64,000 nucleotides of DNA, taken from contig NZ_AP024620.1 in the NCBI RefSeq assembly GCF_023734095.1, positions 1,112,501 through 1,176,500 on the forward strand, in the 5' to 3' direction. Each line of letters starts with the position of its first letter. Within the stretch, counting starts at the first letter, position 1. The position numbers and the translations under genes were made by a program. Under the pieces are notes generated by a model, which did not search any database, was not told the origin of the DNA, and saw only the letters and a list, made by a program, of their open reading frames with translations. The DNA is from Moorella sp. Hama-1. Lineage in GTDB: Bacteria; Bacillota; DSM-521; Neomoorellales; Neomoorellaceae. Positions 19,219-28,543 of the stretch are shown here, one piece after another.

Positions 19219-19247
19219 GGATGTAATTACGGGGGAGAGGATAGATA

Positions 19248-20288
19248 GTGGAAGGTATCTTTACCGGCATTGCCGCTTTCCTGCGGGGCTTCCTTGCCGG
19301 AGCGCCTCCCTGGGCGACGACCCTGGCCATGGGGGTTTTGTACCTGATCGGCGTCCTGGCCTTTATCTTCTTGAATGTCCTTTATTTAGTCTACCTGGAA
19401 CGCAAGGTAAGCGCTTATATGCAGCAGCGTATTGGCCCCAACCGCTTGGGTCCCCATGGACTTCTGCAGTCGGTGGCCGATGCGGTCAAACTCCTGGGTA
19501 AAGAGGATATCATACCCCGGGGAGCCGACCGGTGGGTCTTTATCATAGCCCCCATATTAATCTTTACCCCGGCGACGATGGTTTATGCTGTCATTCCCTT
19601 CGGCAAAGGAATGGTTCCCGCTGATTTAAATATTGGCGTCTTTTACTTCCTGGCGGTGGCCTCAACCTCAACCATAGCCATCCTGATGGGTGGCTGGGGG
19701 GCTAACAACAAGTATGCCCTGCTGGGCAGCATGCGGACGGTAGCCCAGATGGTCAGCTATGAAATCCCCTTGACCTTTTCCATCCTGGGGGTAGTCATGC
19801 TGGCCGGGTCGTTACAGACCTCGCAGATCGTGGCGGCCCAGGAGCACACCTGGTATATTCTGCTGCAGCCCCTGGCCTTTATCATTTACTTCATTGCGGC
19901 CACGGCGGAGGTCAACCGGGCTCCCTTTGACCTGGTCGAAGGGGAACAGGAGCTGGTGGCCGGTCCCTATACCGAGTATACCGGTATGCGCTATGCCCTT
20001 TTTTACCTTTCCGAGTATGCCAACCTGGTCAGTGTTTCCGCCCTGGCGGTGACCCTGTTCCTGGGCGGCTGGCAGGGACCCTGGTTGCCGTCCTGGTTGT
20101 GGTTTTTGATCAAGGTCTATATTATGATCTTTGTTTTCATGTGGGTCCGCTGGACCTTTCCCCGGATCCGTATTGACCATTTGTTGAGTTTTAACTGGAA
20201 GGTGCTTCTACCACTATCCCTGGCCAATATCGTGGTTACCGGGGTGGGTATCAAGATCTACCAGTTAATCAGCCTGGGGAGGTGGTAG
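19248..20288 (+). CDS. nuoH: Complex I subunit H
   Basis: 346 residues, about eight membrane segments. [18 protein letters not shown] (loop 1, quinone channel), [18 protein letters not shown] (acidic loop) and [12 protein letters not shown]-type end are all seen. It links the peripheral arm to the proton-pumping modules. Confidence 0.96.
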   Translation: MEGIFTGIAAFLRGFLAGAPPWATTLAMGVLYLIGVLAFIFLNVLYLVYLERKVSAYMQQRIGPNRLGPHGLLQSVADAVKLLGKEDIIPRGADRWVFIIAPILIFTPATMVYAVIPFGKGMVPADLNIGVFYFLAVASTSTIAILMGGWGANNKYALLGSMRTVAQMVSYEIPLTFSILGVVMLAGSLQTSQIVAAQEHTWYILLQPLAFIIYFIAATAEVNRAPFDLVEGEQELVAGPYTEYTGMRYALFYLSEYANLVSVSALAVTLFLGGWQGPWLPSWLWFLIKVYIMIFVFMWVRWTFPRIRIDHLLSFNWKVLLPLSLANIVVTGVGIKIYQLISLGRW

Positions 20289-20289
20289 G

Positions 20290-20694
20290 ATGTTCGGGCA
20301 GGGTTTGTTAAAAGGCTTGAGTATCACCTGGCATTTTTGCTTTGGCAAAGCGGTAACGGAACAATACCCGGAGCGGCGGCCCCACCTGCCACCGGCTTCC
20401 CACGGTTCCCTGGTTGTGGACCGGGAGAAGTGTAGCGCTTGTGGCATCTGTGCCAATGCCTGCCCCAACCATGTCCTTACCGTCGAGAGCGAACGCGACG
20501 AGCAGAAGAAGCGCCACCTGACGGGATACAGGGCTAAAATGGGCCAGTGCCTCTTCTGCGGCCTCTGCGTGGAGAGCTGCCCCCAGGAGGCCTTGCACTG
20601 GGATGCTAATTTTGAGCTGGCCTGTTACCGTCATGAAGACACGGAGCAGGATTTACTGGCCGGCCCGGCGGTGGAGGTGAAGAAAGGTGCCTGA
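20290..20694 (+). CDS. nuoI: Complex I subunit I (2x[4Fe-4S])
   Basis: 134 residues. Two cluster motifs: CSACGICANACPNH (about 47-60) and CLFCGLCVESCPQEAL (about 87-102), for N6a and N6b. In the absence of nuoEFG this subunit would be the outermost electron entry known from this operon and could meet ferredoxin or another donor directly. The C-terminal part is short. It overlaps nuoJ by eight bases. Confidence 0.94.
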   Translation: MFGQGLLKGLSITWHFCFGKAVTEQYPERRPHLPPASHGSLVVDREKCSACGICANACPNHVLTVESERDEQKKRHLTGYRAKMGQCLFCGLCVESCPQEALHWDANFELACYRHEDTEQDLLAGPAVEVKKGA

Positions 20695-21193
20695 TATCAG
20701 TGCCCTTTTATTCTGGTTACTGGCCGCCATTACCATTGCTGCCGCCCTGGCGGTAGTCCTGTTAAAAAATATTGTTCACAGTGCCCTGTACCTGGTCCTG
20801 ACCTTTGCCGGGGTTGCCGGGCTTTATATCCTCCTCCAGGCCGAGTTCCTGGCGGCGGTGCAGATCCTGGTCTACGCCGGGGCGGTGGCAATTCTAATTG
20901 TCTTTGCGGTGATGCTTACCCGGCGGGGCGATATCCAGGCCAGCAACCTGTTTAATATTAACTACCTGGCAGCCGGTGTTGTCTCCCTGGCCCTGTTCAT
21001 TGTCATCCTCCTGGCTACCGGGCGCATGACCTGGACAGGTACCCCCGGAGCGGCGCCCGCCAGTAATGTGGGGGCCATTGCCGACGCTTTTCTGGGACGT
21101 TTTGCCATCCCCTTGGAAGTGGCGGCAGTTTTACTCCTGGTAGCTATGGTTGGCGCCATCCTGCTGGCGAGGGGAGGGAAACCGGAACGGTGA
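20687..21193 (+). CDS. nuoJ: Complex I subunit J
   Basis: 168 residues, five membrane segments, [18 protein letters not shown] motif including the pi-bulge helix TM3. GTG start inside the end of nuoI; the stop overlaps nuoK. Confidence 0.94.
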   Translation: MPDISALLFWLLAAITIAAALAVVLLKNIVHSALYLVLTFAGVAGLYILLQAEFLAAVQILVYAGAVAILIVFAVMLTRRGDIQASNLFNINYLAAGVVSLALFIVILLATGRMTWTGTPGAAPASNVGAIADAFLGRFAIPLEVAAVLLLVAMVGAILLARGGKPER

Positions 21194-21498
21194 TTACCCT
21201 GAATCATTACCTGGCCCTGGGCGGCCTCCTCTTTTGCATCGGCCTCTTCGGTGCCCTGGCCAAGAGAAACGCCATCGCCGTTTTGATGGGAATCGAACTC
21301 ATGCTCAATGCTGTCAATATTAATCTAGTGGCCTTTAATCACTTCCTGGAACCAGCTCAGGTTACGGGCCAGATCTTCGCCATTTTTGTTATCGTCGTCG
21401 CTGCGGCGGAAGTAGCCGTCGGCCTGGCCCTGGTCCTGAATATCTATCGCCAGCGCCTGGACAGCAACGTTGATGACCTGGACTGGCTCAAGTGGTAA
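21190..21498 (+). CDS. nuoK: Complex I subunit K
   Basis: 102 residues, three membrane segments, with the conserved Glu in [12 protein letters not shown] and in [15 protein letters not shown] start overlapping the nuoJ stop. MrpC-like antiporter-related subunit. Confidence 0.95.
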   Translation: MITLNHYLALGGLLFCIGLFGALAKRNAIAVLMGIELMLNAVNINLVAFNHFLEPAQVTGQIFAIFVIVVAAAEVAVGLALVLNIYRQRLDSNVDDLDWLKW

Positions 21499-21529
21499 TA
21501 TCGTTTAAAAGGCAGGTGACAACTACACC

Positions 21530-23404
21530 ATGATCAATCATGCCTGGTTGATACCGGTTTTTCCGGCCCTGGCTTTTCCCATAATCATTTTCTTGACCCG
21601 TAGAGTGCGGCCCTTAAGCGCCCTGGTGGGCATCGCCGCCATCGGCGCCAGCTTTGTCATGGCTGTGGGGGTATTAAGGGAAGTCCTGCTTAACGGGATA
21701 ACCATGGCCCGGCCGGTGGAGTATGCCGCCACCTGGCTGGGGATCCCCGGCCTTTTGAAGATTGAAGCGGGCGTGCTGATTGATCCCCTGGCAGCAGTCA
21801 TGCTCCTGGTGGTCACCCTGGTGGCCCTGCTGGTGGAAATCTATTCAGTGGGGTATATGCACGGCGATCCCGGCTTTTCCACTTTCTTTGGCTACCTATC
21901 CCTGTTCAGCGCTTCAATGCTGGGACTGGTCCTGGCCAATAACTACTTTATGATCTTTTTCTTCTGGGAGTTGGTGGGACTTTGCTCCTACCTGTTGATT
22001 GGCTTCTATTACCATAAACAGTCGGCGGCCCGGGCCGGGCTTAAGGCCTTTGTCACCAACAGAGTGGCTGACTTCGGTTTCATGCTGGGTTTCTTTTTCC
22101 TCTTTGCTGCCTTTGGGACCTTTAATTTCCGGGAGCTGGCGGCAGCCATTCCCAGTTACCAGAACACCGGCTTCCTCGCCCTGGCGGCGGCCCTGGTATT
22201 CATCGGCCCCATCGGCAAGTCGGCCCAGTTCCCCCTCCACGTCTGGTTGCCGGATGCCATGGAGGGGCCTACCCCGGTGAGCGCCCTGATCCACGCCGCC
22301 ACCATGGTGGCGGCCGGTGTCTATTTACTGGCGCGGGCTTATGTCCTCTTTGCCAGCCTGCCGGGGATTATGCTCGTAGTCGCCTATGTAGGCGGTTTTA
22401 CGGCCCTCTTTGCGGCCACCATAGCCCTTACCCAGCGGGACATCAAGCGCATCCTGGCCTATTCCACCATCAGCCAGCTGGGGTATATGGTCATGGCTAT
22501 GGGGATCGGCAGTATGACGGCCGGGATGTTCCACCTCATGACCCATGCCTTCTTCAAGGCCCTCCTCTTCCTGGGAGCGGGGAGCGTTATCCATGCCCTG
22601 GAAGAACAGGACATCTTCCGCATGGGCGGTTTATATAAAGATATGCGGGTTACCGTAAGTACCTTTGTTATTGGCGCCCTGGCCCTGGCCGGGGTGCCGC
22701 CCCTGGCCGGTTTCTGGAGTAAAGACGAGATCCTGGCCGGCGCCTTCGGCCATGGCTTTACCGGTCTCTATATCCTGGGTACCCTGGTGGCTTTCCTGAC
22801 GGCTTTTTATATGTTCCGCTTGATCTTTGTCGCCTTTTTCGGCGACCGCCGTGCCGGGCTCCATGCCCATGAATCGCCGTTAACCATGACGGTGCCCCTG
22901 GTCATCCTGGCGGTACTTTCCGTGGTTTCCGGTTTTGTAGGGGCCCCCTTTGTGAGCCACGGCTTCAGCAGCTTTGTTTATTATGGTGAACCCCATCACG
23001 TAGAACCCAACTATATGGTCATGCTGCTTTCAACCGTCGTCGCCCTGGCGGGCATCGGCCTGGCCTTGCTCCTGTACGGCCGTCCCAACGACGTCCCGGA
23101 GCAGCTGGTGCAACGCTACCGCAGTATCTATACACTCCTGGTCAACAAGTACTATATCGACGAGGTCTATATGTGGCTTTTCCACCGCGTCGCCCTGGGG
23201 CTGGCCCAGGCTTTTAACTGGAATGATCGCCATGTGGTTGACGGTGTCTTTGACGGCATCGGCGATGTAACGCGGTTCTCAGGACGCAAATTACGCTTAA
23301 TCCAGACGGGTAATCTGCAGACCTATGCCCTGGTTATTTTTACGGCTGTAGTGATTATTGCCCTCTGGATGGCAGCACCGGTGTTGGGAGGGGTGATCCA
23401 GTGA
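21530..23404 (+). CDS. nuoL: Complex I subunit L (antiporter-like)
   Basis: 624 residues, about 16 membrane segments. Proton_antipo_M core: FFWELVGLCSYLLIGFYYH (essential Glu), KSAQFPLHVWLPDAMEGP (Lys), HAATMVAAGVYLL, and AYSTISQLGYM. The C-terminal part, about 480-624, fits the lateral helix HL and its anchor. It is followed by a 4-base overlap with nuoM. Confidence 0.96.
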   Translation: MINHAWLIPVFPALAFPIIIFLTRRVRPLSALVGIAAIGASFVMAVGVLREVLLNGITMARPVEYAATWLGIPGLLKIEAGVLIDPLAAVMLLVVTLVALLVEIYSVGYMHGDPGFSTFFGYLSLFSASMLGLVLANNYFMIFFFWELVGLCSYLLIGFYYHKQSAARAGLKAFVTNRVADFGFMLGFFFLFAAFGTFNFRELAAAIPSYQNTGFLALAAALVFIGPIGKSAQFPLHVWLPDAMEGPTPVSALIHAATMVAAGVYLLARAYVLFASLPGIMLVVAYVGGFTALFAATIALTQRDIKRILAYSTISQLGYMVMAMGIGSMTAGMFHLMTHAFFKALLFLGAGSVIHALEEQDIFRMGGLYKDMRVTVSTFVIGALALAGVPPLAGFWSKDEILAGAFGHGFTGLYILGTLVAFLTAFYMFRLIFVAFFGDRRAGLHAHESPLTMTVPLVILAVLSVVSGFVGAPFVSHGFSSFVYYGEPHHVEPNYMVMLLSTVVALAGIGLALLLYGRPNDVPEQLVQRYRSIYTLLVNKYYIDEVYMWLFHRVALGLAQAFNWNDRHVVDGVFDGIGDVTRFSGRKLRLIQTGNLQTYALVIFTAVVIIALWMAAPVLGGVIQ

Positions 23405-24930
23405 ACTTTCCAATCTTAACAGCTATCATGCTGGCCCCGGTAGCCGGGCTGCTGCTGATCCTGGTTATCCCGGAGAGGGAACAGCTGACCATTAAAATTA
23501 CGGCTGCGGCCGCTACCTTTGTGTCCCTGGTGCTGGCAATCATTGCCTATGTCCAGTATGATTATGCCCGGGGCGGCCTGCAGTTCCTCCAGGATATTTC
23601 CTGGGTACCGGGCTTTGGCATCAATTATTCCGTCGGCGTCGACGGCATCAGTATGCCCCTGGTCTTGCTGACGGCCATTGTCATCTTTACCGGGGTCTTC
23701 GCTTCCTGGGATATGACGAAGCGGATCAAGGAATTCTTTATCTTCCTGCTGATGCTGGTGACCGGGGTCTTCGGGGTCTTTATCAGCCGCGACCTCTTTT
23801 TCTTCTACCTCTTCTTTGAGGTAGCCGTGATCCCCATGTACCTCCTCATTGGTATCTGGGGCAGCACCCGTAAGGAGTACGCGGCCATGAAGCTGACCCT
23901 GTACCTCCTGGTGGGCAGTGCCTTCGCCCTGATTGGTATTATCGCCCTGTTCCTTTATGCCTCCCAGCAACTGGGCTATGCTACCTTTGACATCCAGACC
24001 CTGGCTACGGTTAAGTACGACCTCGGGTTCCAGAAGTTTGTCTTCTTCCTGATGCTCATCGGTTTCGGCGTCCTGGTGCCCATCTGGCCCCTGCACCTGT
24101 GGTCGCCGGACGGCCATGTGGCGGCGCCGACGGCCGTAAGCATGCTCCACGCCGGCGTTTTAATGAAGCTGGGTGCCTATGGCCTTATTCGTGCCGGGGT
24201 GTTCCTTTTCCCCGAAGGAGCCAAATTCTGGGCGCCCTTGATTGCCGTCCTGTGTATTGTGAACGTAGTCTACGGCGCCATGATCGCCATGGTGCAGAAG
24301 GATCTTAAGTTCGTTATCGGCTACAGCAGCGTCAGCCACATGGGCTATGTCCTCCTGGGGATCGCCTCCTTGAACATTCTGAGCCTGGATGGGGCTGTTT
24401 CCCAGATGTTCGCCCACGGCATCATGACGGCCCTCTTCTTTGCCCTGGTGGGCAATGTCTATCATAAAGCCCACACCCGGGAGATTGCCCGCTTCGGCGG
24501 CCTGGCCCACCAGATGCCGCGGGTGGCGGCCGGTTTCTTGATTGGTGGCCTGGCTTCCCTGGGCCTGCCCGGGCTGAATAACTTTGTCGCCGAGTTCCTC
24601 ATTTTTATGGGCTCCTTTACCCGCGACCAGGCCCTATTCGGGGGTATCCTGCCCTTCCGGGTCCTCTCGATCCTGGCCATCTCCGGTATTGTCATTACCG
24701 CCACCTATATTCTCCGGGTGGTCATGCATACCTTCTTTGGCCCCCGGAAGCCGGAATGGGATCACCTGGAGGATGCCCATGGGGTGGAAATGGTGCCTGT
24801 TGTCGTCTTGATTGCAACTTTGCTGCTCTTTGGCCTCTTGCCCTCCCTGCAGATTGACATGATCAATAGCGGCATAACCCCGCTGGTAGCCAAAGTTCAA
24901 GCGGCGAAGGCGATTGGGGGTATCTTTTAA
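23401..24930 (+). CDS. nuoM: Complex I subunit M (antiporter-like)
   Basis: 509 residues, 14 membrane segments. FFEVAVIPMYLLIG (Glu), FGVLVPIWPLHLWSPDGH, SMLHAGVLMKLGAYGLIR, GYSSVSHMGYV. GTG start overlapping the nuoL stop. It shares one base with nuoN (TAATG). Confidence 0.96.
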   Translation: MNFPILTAIMLAPVAGLLLILVIPEREQLTIKITAAAATFVSLVLAIIAYVQYDYARGGLQFLQDISWVPGFGINYSVGVDGISMPLVLLTAIVIFTGVFASWDMTKRIKEFFIFLLMLVTGVFGVFISRDLFFFYLFFEVAVIPMYLLIGIWGSTRKEYAAMKLTLYLLVGSAFALIGIIALFLYASQQLGYATFDIQTLATVKYDLGFQKFVFFLMLIGFGVLVPIWPLHLWSPDGHVAAPTAVSMLHAGVLMKLGAYGLIRAGVFLFPEGAKFWAPLIAVLCIVNVVYGAMIAMVQKDLKFVIGYSSVSHMGYVLLGIASLNILSLDGAVSQMFAHGIMTALFFALVGNVYHKAHTREIARFGGLAHQMPRVAAGFLIGGLASLGLPGLNNFVAEFLIFMGSFTRDQALFGGILPFRVLSILAISGIVITATYILRVVMHTFFGPRKPEWDHLEDAHGVEMVPVVVLIATLLLFGLLPSLQIDMINSGITPLVAKVQAAKAIGGIF

Positions 24931-26360
24931 TGGCGAATTTGCATCTCTTGACGGTGGAAATCCTGACGGCAGCCCTGGGCCTGGGACTCCTGGCCCTGGG
25001 CCTCCTGGTACCCCACAGCGATCGCCGGGGGATAGCCTATGTGGCTACGGCCGGCCTGGCGGGTATTCTCCTAGTAGCCTTCGGGATGCGGGGCACTACC
25101 GGTATGGTCCTGGGGGGTTATGCCATTGATCCCTTTGCGACCTATTTCAAGATCCTTTTCCTGGCAGCGGCCCTGCTGACGACCGTCTGTTCCTATGAAT
25201 ATGTAGAGAAGATGGGATTTAACCAGGCCGAATACTATGCCCTGCTGGTCCTGGCCACCCTGGGGATGATGGTCCTGGCTTCCTCGGGGGAACTTGTTAG
25301 CCTTTACCTGGGCCTGGAACTCATGACCATCACCTTCTGTATCCTGGCGGCCTTTCACCTGGGCGACGCTAAATCGGCCGAAGCAGGCATTAAGTACGTC
25401 CTGCTGGGGGCCATGTCCTCGGCCATCTTCCTGTACGGCTTGAGCCTGATCTATGGCAGTAGCGGGTCCACGGTGATCAGGGAAATCAGTCAGGTGGTTT
25501 CCGCCAGTGGGGCCAGCCCGGCCCTGCTCCTGGGGACCATCTTTATCCTGGCGGGTTTCGCCTTCAAGGTAACGGTCGTGCCCTTTCATATGTGGTCCCC
25601 GGATGTCTACGAGGGCGCCCCGACACCTGTAACGGGCTTTCTTTCGGTAGCCTCCAAGGCGGCCGCCTTCGCGGCCCTGGTGCGGGTCTTCTTCGGCGCC
25701 CTGCCGGACCTCCACAACTTATGGGTCCAGCTCTTTATCGCCCTGGCGGTCCTGACCATCGTCCTGGGCAACCTGGTGGCCATCCCCCAGACCAATATCA
25801 AAAGGTTACTGGCGTACTCCAGCATCTCCCAGGCCGGTTACCTGCTGCTGGGTATTGTTTCCTTCTCCGTCCTGGGGGTAGGGGCGGTGATGTATTACGC
25901 CATGCTCTACGTCTTTGGCAACATGGGCGCCTTTATGGCTGCTACGGCCTTTTATAATAACGACGGCAGCGATGAGATTAAGGATTACGCCGGCCTGGCC
26001 CGGCGTTCACCCCTGGTGGCGGCCGTAATGCTCTTTTCCATGTTGTCCCTGGCCGGCATACCCCCCATGGCCGGCTTTGTCGGTAAGTTCTACCTCTTCA
26101 TGTCTATAATTTCCCGGCAGTATATCTGGCTGGCCATCCTGGGCATTTTGATGAGCATGGTGTCGGTCTACTACTATCTCCTGGTGGCCAAGGCCATGTA
26201 CCTGGGTAACCCGCCGGAGGGGAGCAAGCCCTTGCAGGTAGCCCCCGGCCTCCAGATAGCCATGGTGGTATCCCTGCTGGTCCTATTCTTCCTGGGCATA
26301 TACCCGACACCCCTGACCAACTATGCCATGAATTCGGCTGTAACCTTCTTTATGCCGTGA
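24930..26360 (+). CDS. nuoN: Complex I subunit N (antiporter-like)
   Basis: 476 residues, about 14 membrane segments. YLGLELMTITFCILAAF, AFKVTVVPFHMWSPDVYEG, AYSSISQAGYLLLG, and GIPPMAGFVGKFYLF. Last gene of the nuo operon; 61 bases separate it from yraN. No NADH-binding or other dehydrogenase subunit follows. Confidence 0.95.
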   Translation: MANLHLLTVEILTAALGLGLLALGLLVPHSDRRGIAYVATAGLAGILLVAFGMRGTTGMVLGGYAIDPFATYFKILFLAAALLTTVCSYEYVEKMGFNQAEYYALLVLATLGMMVLASSGELVSLYLGLELMTITFCILAAFHLGDAKSAEAGIKYVLLGAMSSAIFLYGLSLIYGSSGSTVIREISQVVSASGASPALLLGTIFILAGFAFKVTVVPFHMWSPDVYEGAPTPVTGFLSVASKAAAFAALVRVFFGALPDLHNLWVQLFIALAVLTIVLGNLVAIPQTNIKRLLAYSSISQAGYLLLGIVSFSVLGVGAVMYYAMLYVFGNMGAFMAATAFYNNDGSDEIKDYAGLARRSPLVAAVMLFSMLSLAGIPPMAGFVGKFYLFMSIISRQYIWLAILGILMSMVSVYYYLLVAKAMYLGNPPEGSKPLQVAPGLQIAMVVSLLVLFFLGIYPTPLTNYAMNSAVTFFMP

Positions 26361-26421
26361 TGGTCTCCAGCACTTCTGCTTTAGTAATGGAGGCCGACAG
26401 CTAACAGGAGGCTAAGGCATT

Positions 26422-26784
26422 ATGACCACGGCAAGGCGGCGGCGCGGCCTCATCGGCGAGGCCGCCGCCGCTGTTTATTTAGAGCAAAAGGGTTACCGGA
26501 TTGTCGAGCGCAACTACCGCTGTCCCCTGGGGGAGATGGATATAATTGCCCATGACGGTAGGGAGATTGTTTTTCTTGAGGTACGGACGCGCTCTTCAAC
26601 TGCCTTCGGTACCCCCCAGGAATCGGTTGATGCCCGCAAGCAGTTACGCCTGCGCCGCTTGGCCGCCTACTACCTGGCTACCAGGGGGCTGGCCGGGCAA
26701 GCCTGCCGCTTCGATGTGGTGGCGGTAATGCTCGATGGCCGGGAACAGGTGGTGAGCATAGAGTTAATCAAAGGGGCCTTTTAG
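26422..26784 (+). CDS. yraN: UPF0102 family protein YraN
   Basis: 120 residues. Restriction-nuclease-like fold: RRRGLIGEAAAAVYLEQKGY, RNYRCPLGEMDIIAHDG, VFLEVRTRSS (catalytic-type E-x-R/K), and SVDARKQLRLRRLA. In many Firmicutes it lies beside rnhB; here the nuo operon stands between. A clear terminator follows 6 bases after the stop. Its exact function is unknown. Confidence 0.93.
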   Translation: MTTARRRRGLIGEAAAAVYLEQKGYRIVERNYRCPLGEMDIIAHDGREIVFLEVRTRSSTAFGTPQESVDARKQLRLRRLAAYYLATRGLAGQACRFDVVAVMLDGREQVVSIELIKGAF

Positions 26785-26790
26785 GCAAGC

Positions 26791-26830
26791 AAAAGCCAGG
26801 GTTTATTTCATCCCTGGCTTTTTACTTTTT
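26791..26830 (+). terminator. Rho-independent terminator after yraN
   Basis: AAAAGCCAGGG (26791-26801) pairs with CCCTGGCTTTT (26812-26822), followed by TTTACTTTTTT. Confidence 0.92.
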
Positions 26831-27102
26831 TATTAATGACAGATTTAGTCACCATATGATAAAATAAATCCCGGGAATACTGGAAAAGAAATGGGCCCCA
26901 CCTGGCGGGGGATCAGAGTTCCGCACATAACCGACCGCCGTAAATAGTCGGCGACCCTTAAAACTGCAGCAACATTTTTAAGGGACAAAGAATATACCCC
27001 GGTCAGGCGAGGCACAGTGAGCTATTTCAACTTTCAGTATTCCCGTTTCTATATTTATTATCCTGCTCTTACCCTTTATCGTCAAGGGGCTACTGGTAAA
27101 AT
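26831..27102. other. Intergenic region with two stem-loops
   Basis: No ORF is credible. Two inverted repeats stand out: CGCCG...CGGCG around 26937-26954, and CCCTTAAAA pairing with TTTTTAAGGG around 26956-26985. They lie downstream of the minus-strand deacetylase-like gene and may end its transcript or belong to an unrecognised RNA. No tRNA fold was found here. Confidence 0.4.
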
Positions 27103-28419
27103 TTATTTCTTGAGCAGGGTATCCTCCACTCGATCCTGGAGGTAGATGCCGTCCGGATAATCGGTGGTCCGGCTTTTTGCAAAGAGGGCGTGGCCCTCTT
27201 CCTGGCAATGCGGGCAGGCGCCCCGGGGGATCAAAATGGCCAGGATATGGCGTCCCTGGTCAGTACGGGAATCAATCCAGGTCAGCCCGCCGCAATCGTT
27301 GCAGATACGGGTAGTTTCCTCCTGGCTTTCCATCAGCCCTTCGGTGTCGTAGAAGATACGGCGCCGGCGGCTGATTTCTTTTTTACCCCGGATATACTCC
27401 TCCCGCAGGCGGTCGCGTTGCTGCCAGGCCTGGTAGGTCTCATCGCACAGGCGGGCGATATACTCGCTGACCCGGGGCGACTGGGCGACCTTTTCCGGGC
27501 TATAGTCCGGTTCCCGGATGCCGGAGTAATCGAGGCCGGCCAGGGCCAGGATGATGCCTACATTGACGTAGGGCAGGGCGCCCTCGATAGAATAGCCGCC
27601 CTCCAGAACGGCAATATCCGGCTGCAGGCGATCGTTGAGGCGGGCGTATCCCTGGGCGGAAAAGCGCATGTTAGTTATGGGGTCGGTGTAATGGTTATCC
27701 TGGCCGGCAGAGTTGATGACCAGGTCCGGCTGGAAATCGGCCAGTACCGGCAGGATCAAGTGCTCCAGGGCGTAGAGAAAGCCTTCCTCGCCGGTGTCCG
27801 GGGGCAGGGGTAGATTAAGGTTATAACCCAAGGCGTTGGGACCGCCGAACTCGTTCAGGAAACCCGTGCCGGGGAAGAGGGTGCGACCATCCTGGTGCAG
27901 GGAGATATACAGGGTATCCTTATCGTGCCAGTAGATATCCTGGCTGCCGTCGCCATGGTGGCAGTCGGTATCAACGATGGCGATTTTTTTCGGGCCGTAG
28001 TGGCGGCGGATATGCTCCAGCATAATGGCTTCCATGTTGATATTACAGAAACCCCGGGCGCCGTGAACGATGCGGAAGGAGTGGTGGCCCGGCGGCCGGA
28101 TAATAGCGAAGGCTTTATCCACCTCCCCCCGTAAAACGGCGTCGGCGGCCACCATGGCGCCGCCGGCGGCAATCAGGTGGGAATCGGTAGTCCGGGTAGC
28201 CACATCCGGAACACAGATATGTACCCGCTCCACATCGCTGCTGTCGGCCAGGCGGGGGCGGTATTCCCTGATGCCCTCGATATCAAGGATACCTTCCTCA
28301 AAGACCTGGTCTTGGGTATAGAGGAGGCGTTCCTCCCTTTCCGGATGGGTGGGGCTGATGGCCCAGTCAAAAGCCGGAAAGAAAACCAGGCCCAGGCGGC
28401 GTTTGGCTTTATACACCAT
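27103..28419 (-). CDS. Histone deacetylase family protein with C-terminal zinc-ribbon
   Basis: 438 residues; GGAGGG precedes the ATG. Arginase/deacetylase fold: RPPGHHSF, zinc/catalytic site DTDCHHGDGSQDIYW, SAGQDNHYTDP (the usual Phe/Tyr before Asp is Gln) and EGGYSIEGALPYV. Family members include AcuC and polyamine deacetylases. After about residue 300 comes a charged helical linker and a likely zinc ribbon, CNDCGG...CPHCQEE, not found in AcuC. The gene lies 124 bases downstream of a hydantoinase-type gene on the same strand and may be co-transcribed. The substrate is unknown. Confidence 0.88.
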   Translation of the reverse strand: MVYKAKRRLGLVFFPAFDWAISPTHPEREERLLYTQDQVFEEGILDIEGIREYRPRLADSSDVERVHICVPDVATRTTDSHLIAAGGAMVAADAVLRGEVDKAFAIIRPPGHHSFRIVHGARGFCNINMEAIMLEHIRRHYGPKKIAIVDTDCHHGDGSQDIYWHDKDTLYISLHQDGRTLFPGTGFLNEFGGPNALGYNLNLPLPPDTGEEGFLYALEHLILPVLADFQPDLVINSAGQDNHYTDPITNMRFSAQGYARLNDRLQPDIAVLEGGYSIEGALPYVNVGIILALAGLDYSGIREPDYSPEKVAQSPRVSEYIARLCDETYQAWQQRDRLREEYIRGKKEISRRRRIFYDTEGLMESQEETTRICNDCGGLTWIDSRTDQGRHILAILIPRGACPHCQEEGHALFAKSRTTDYPDGIYLQDRVEDTLLKK

Positions 28420-28543
28420 TTATCCCTCCAAAATGAGATGTGCGAGGTGGGAGGTGAGAAGTGAGATACTTGTAAAAAGGCCCGCCTCCCATTTCTCCAG
28501 TTAACTGGTGGTAGCGTGCCCCCATGAGGGGCTCCTCCAGAGA

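Noticed and set aside
26880-26985. Possible tRNA or SRP RNA gene in the gap after yraN
   Set aside because: No cloverleaf with TTC arm and no SRP Alu/S-domain core; only simple stem-loops.
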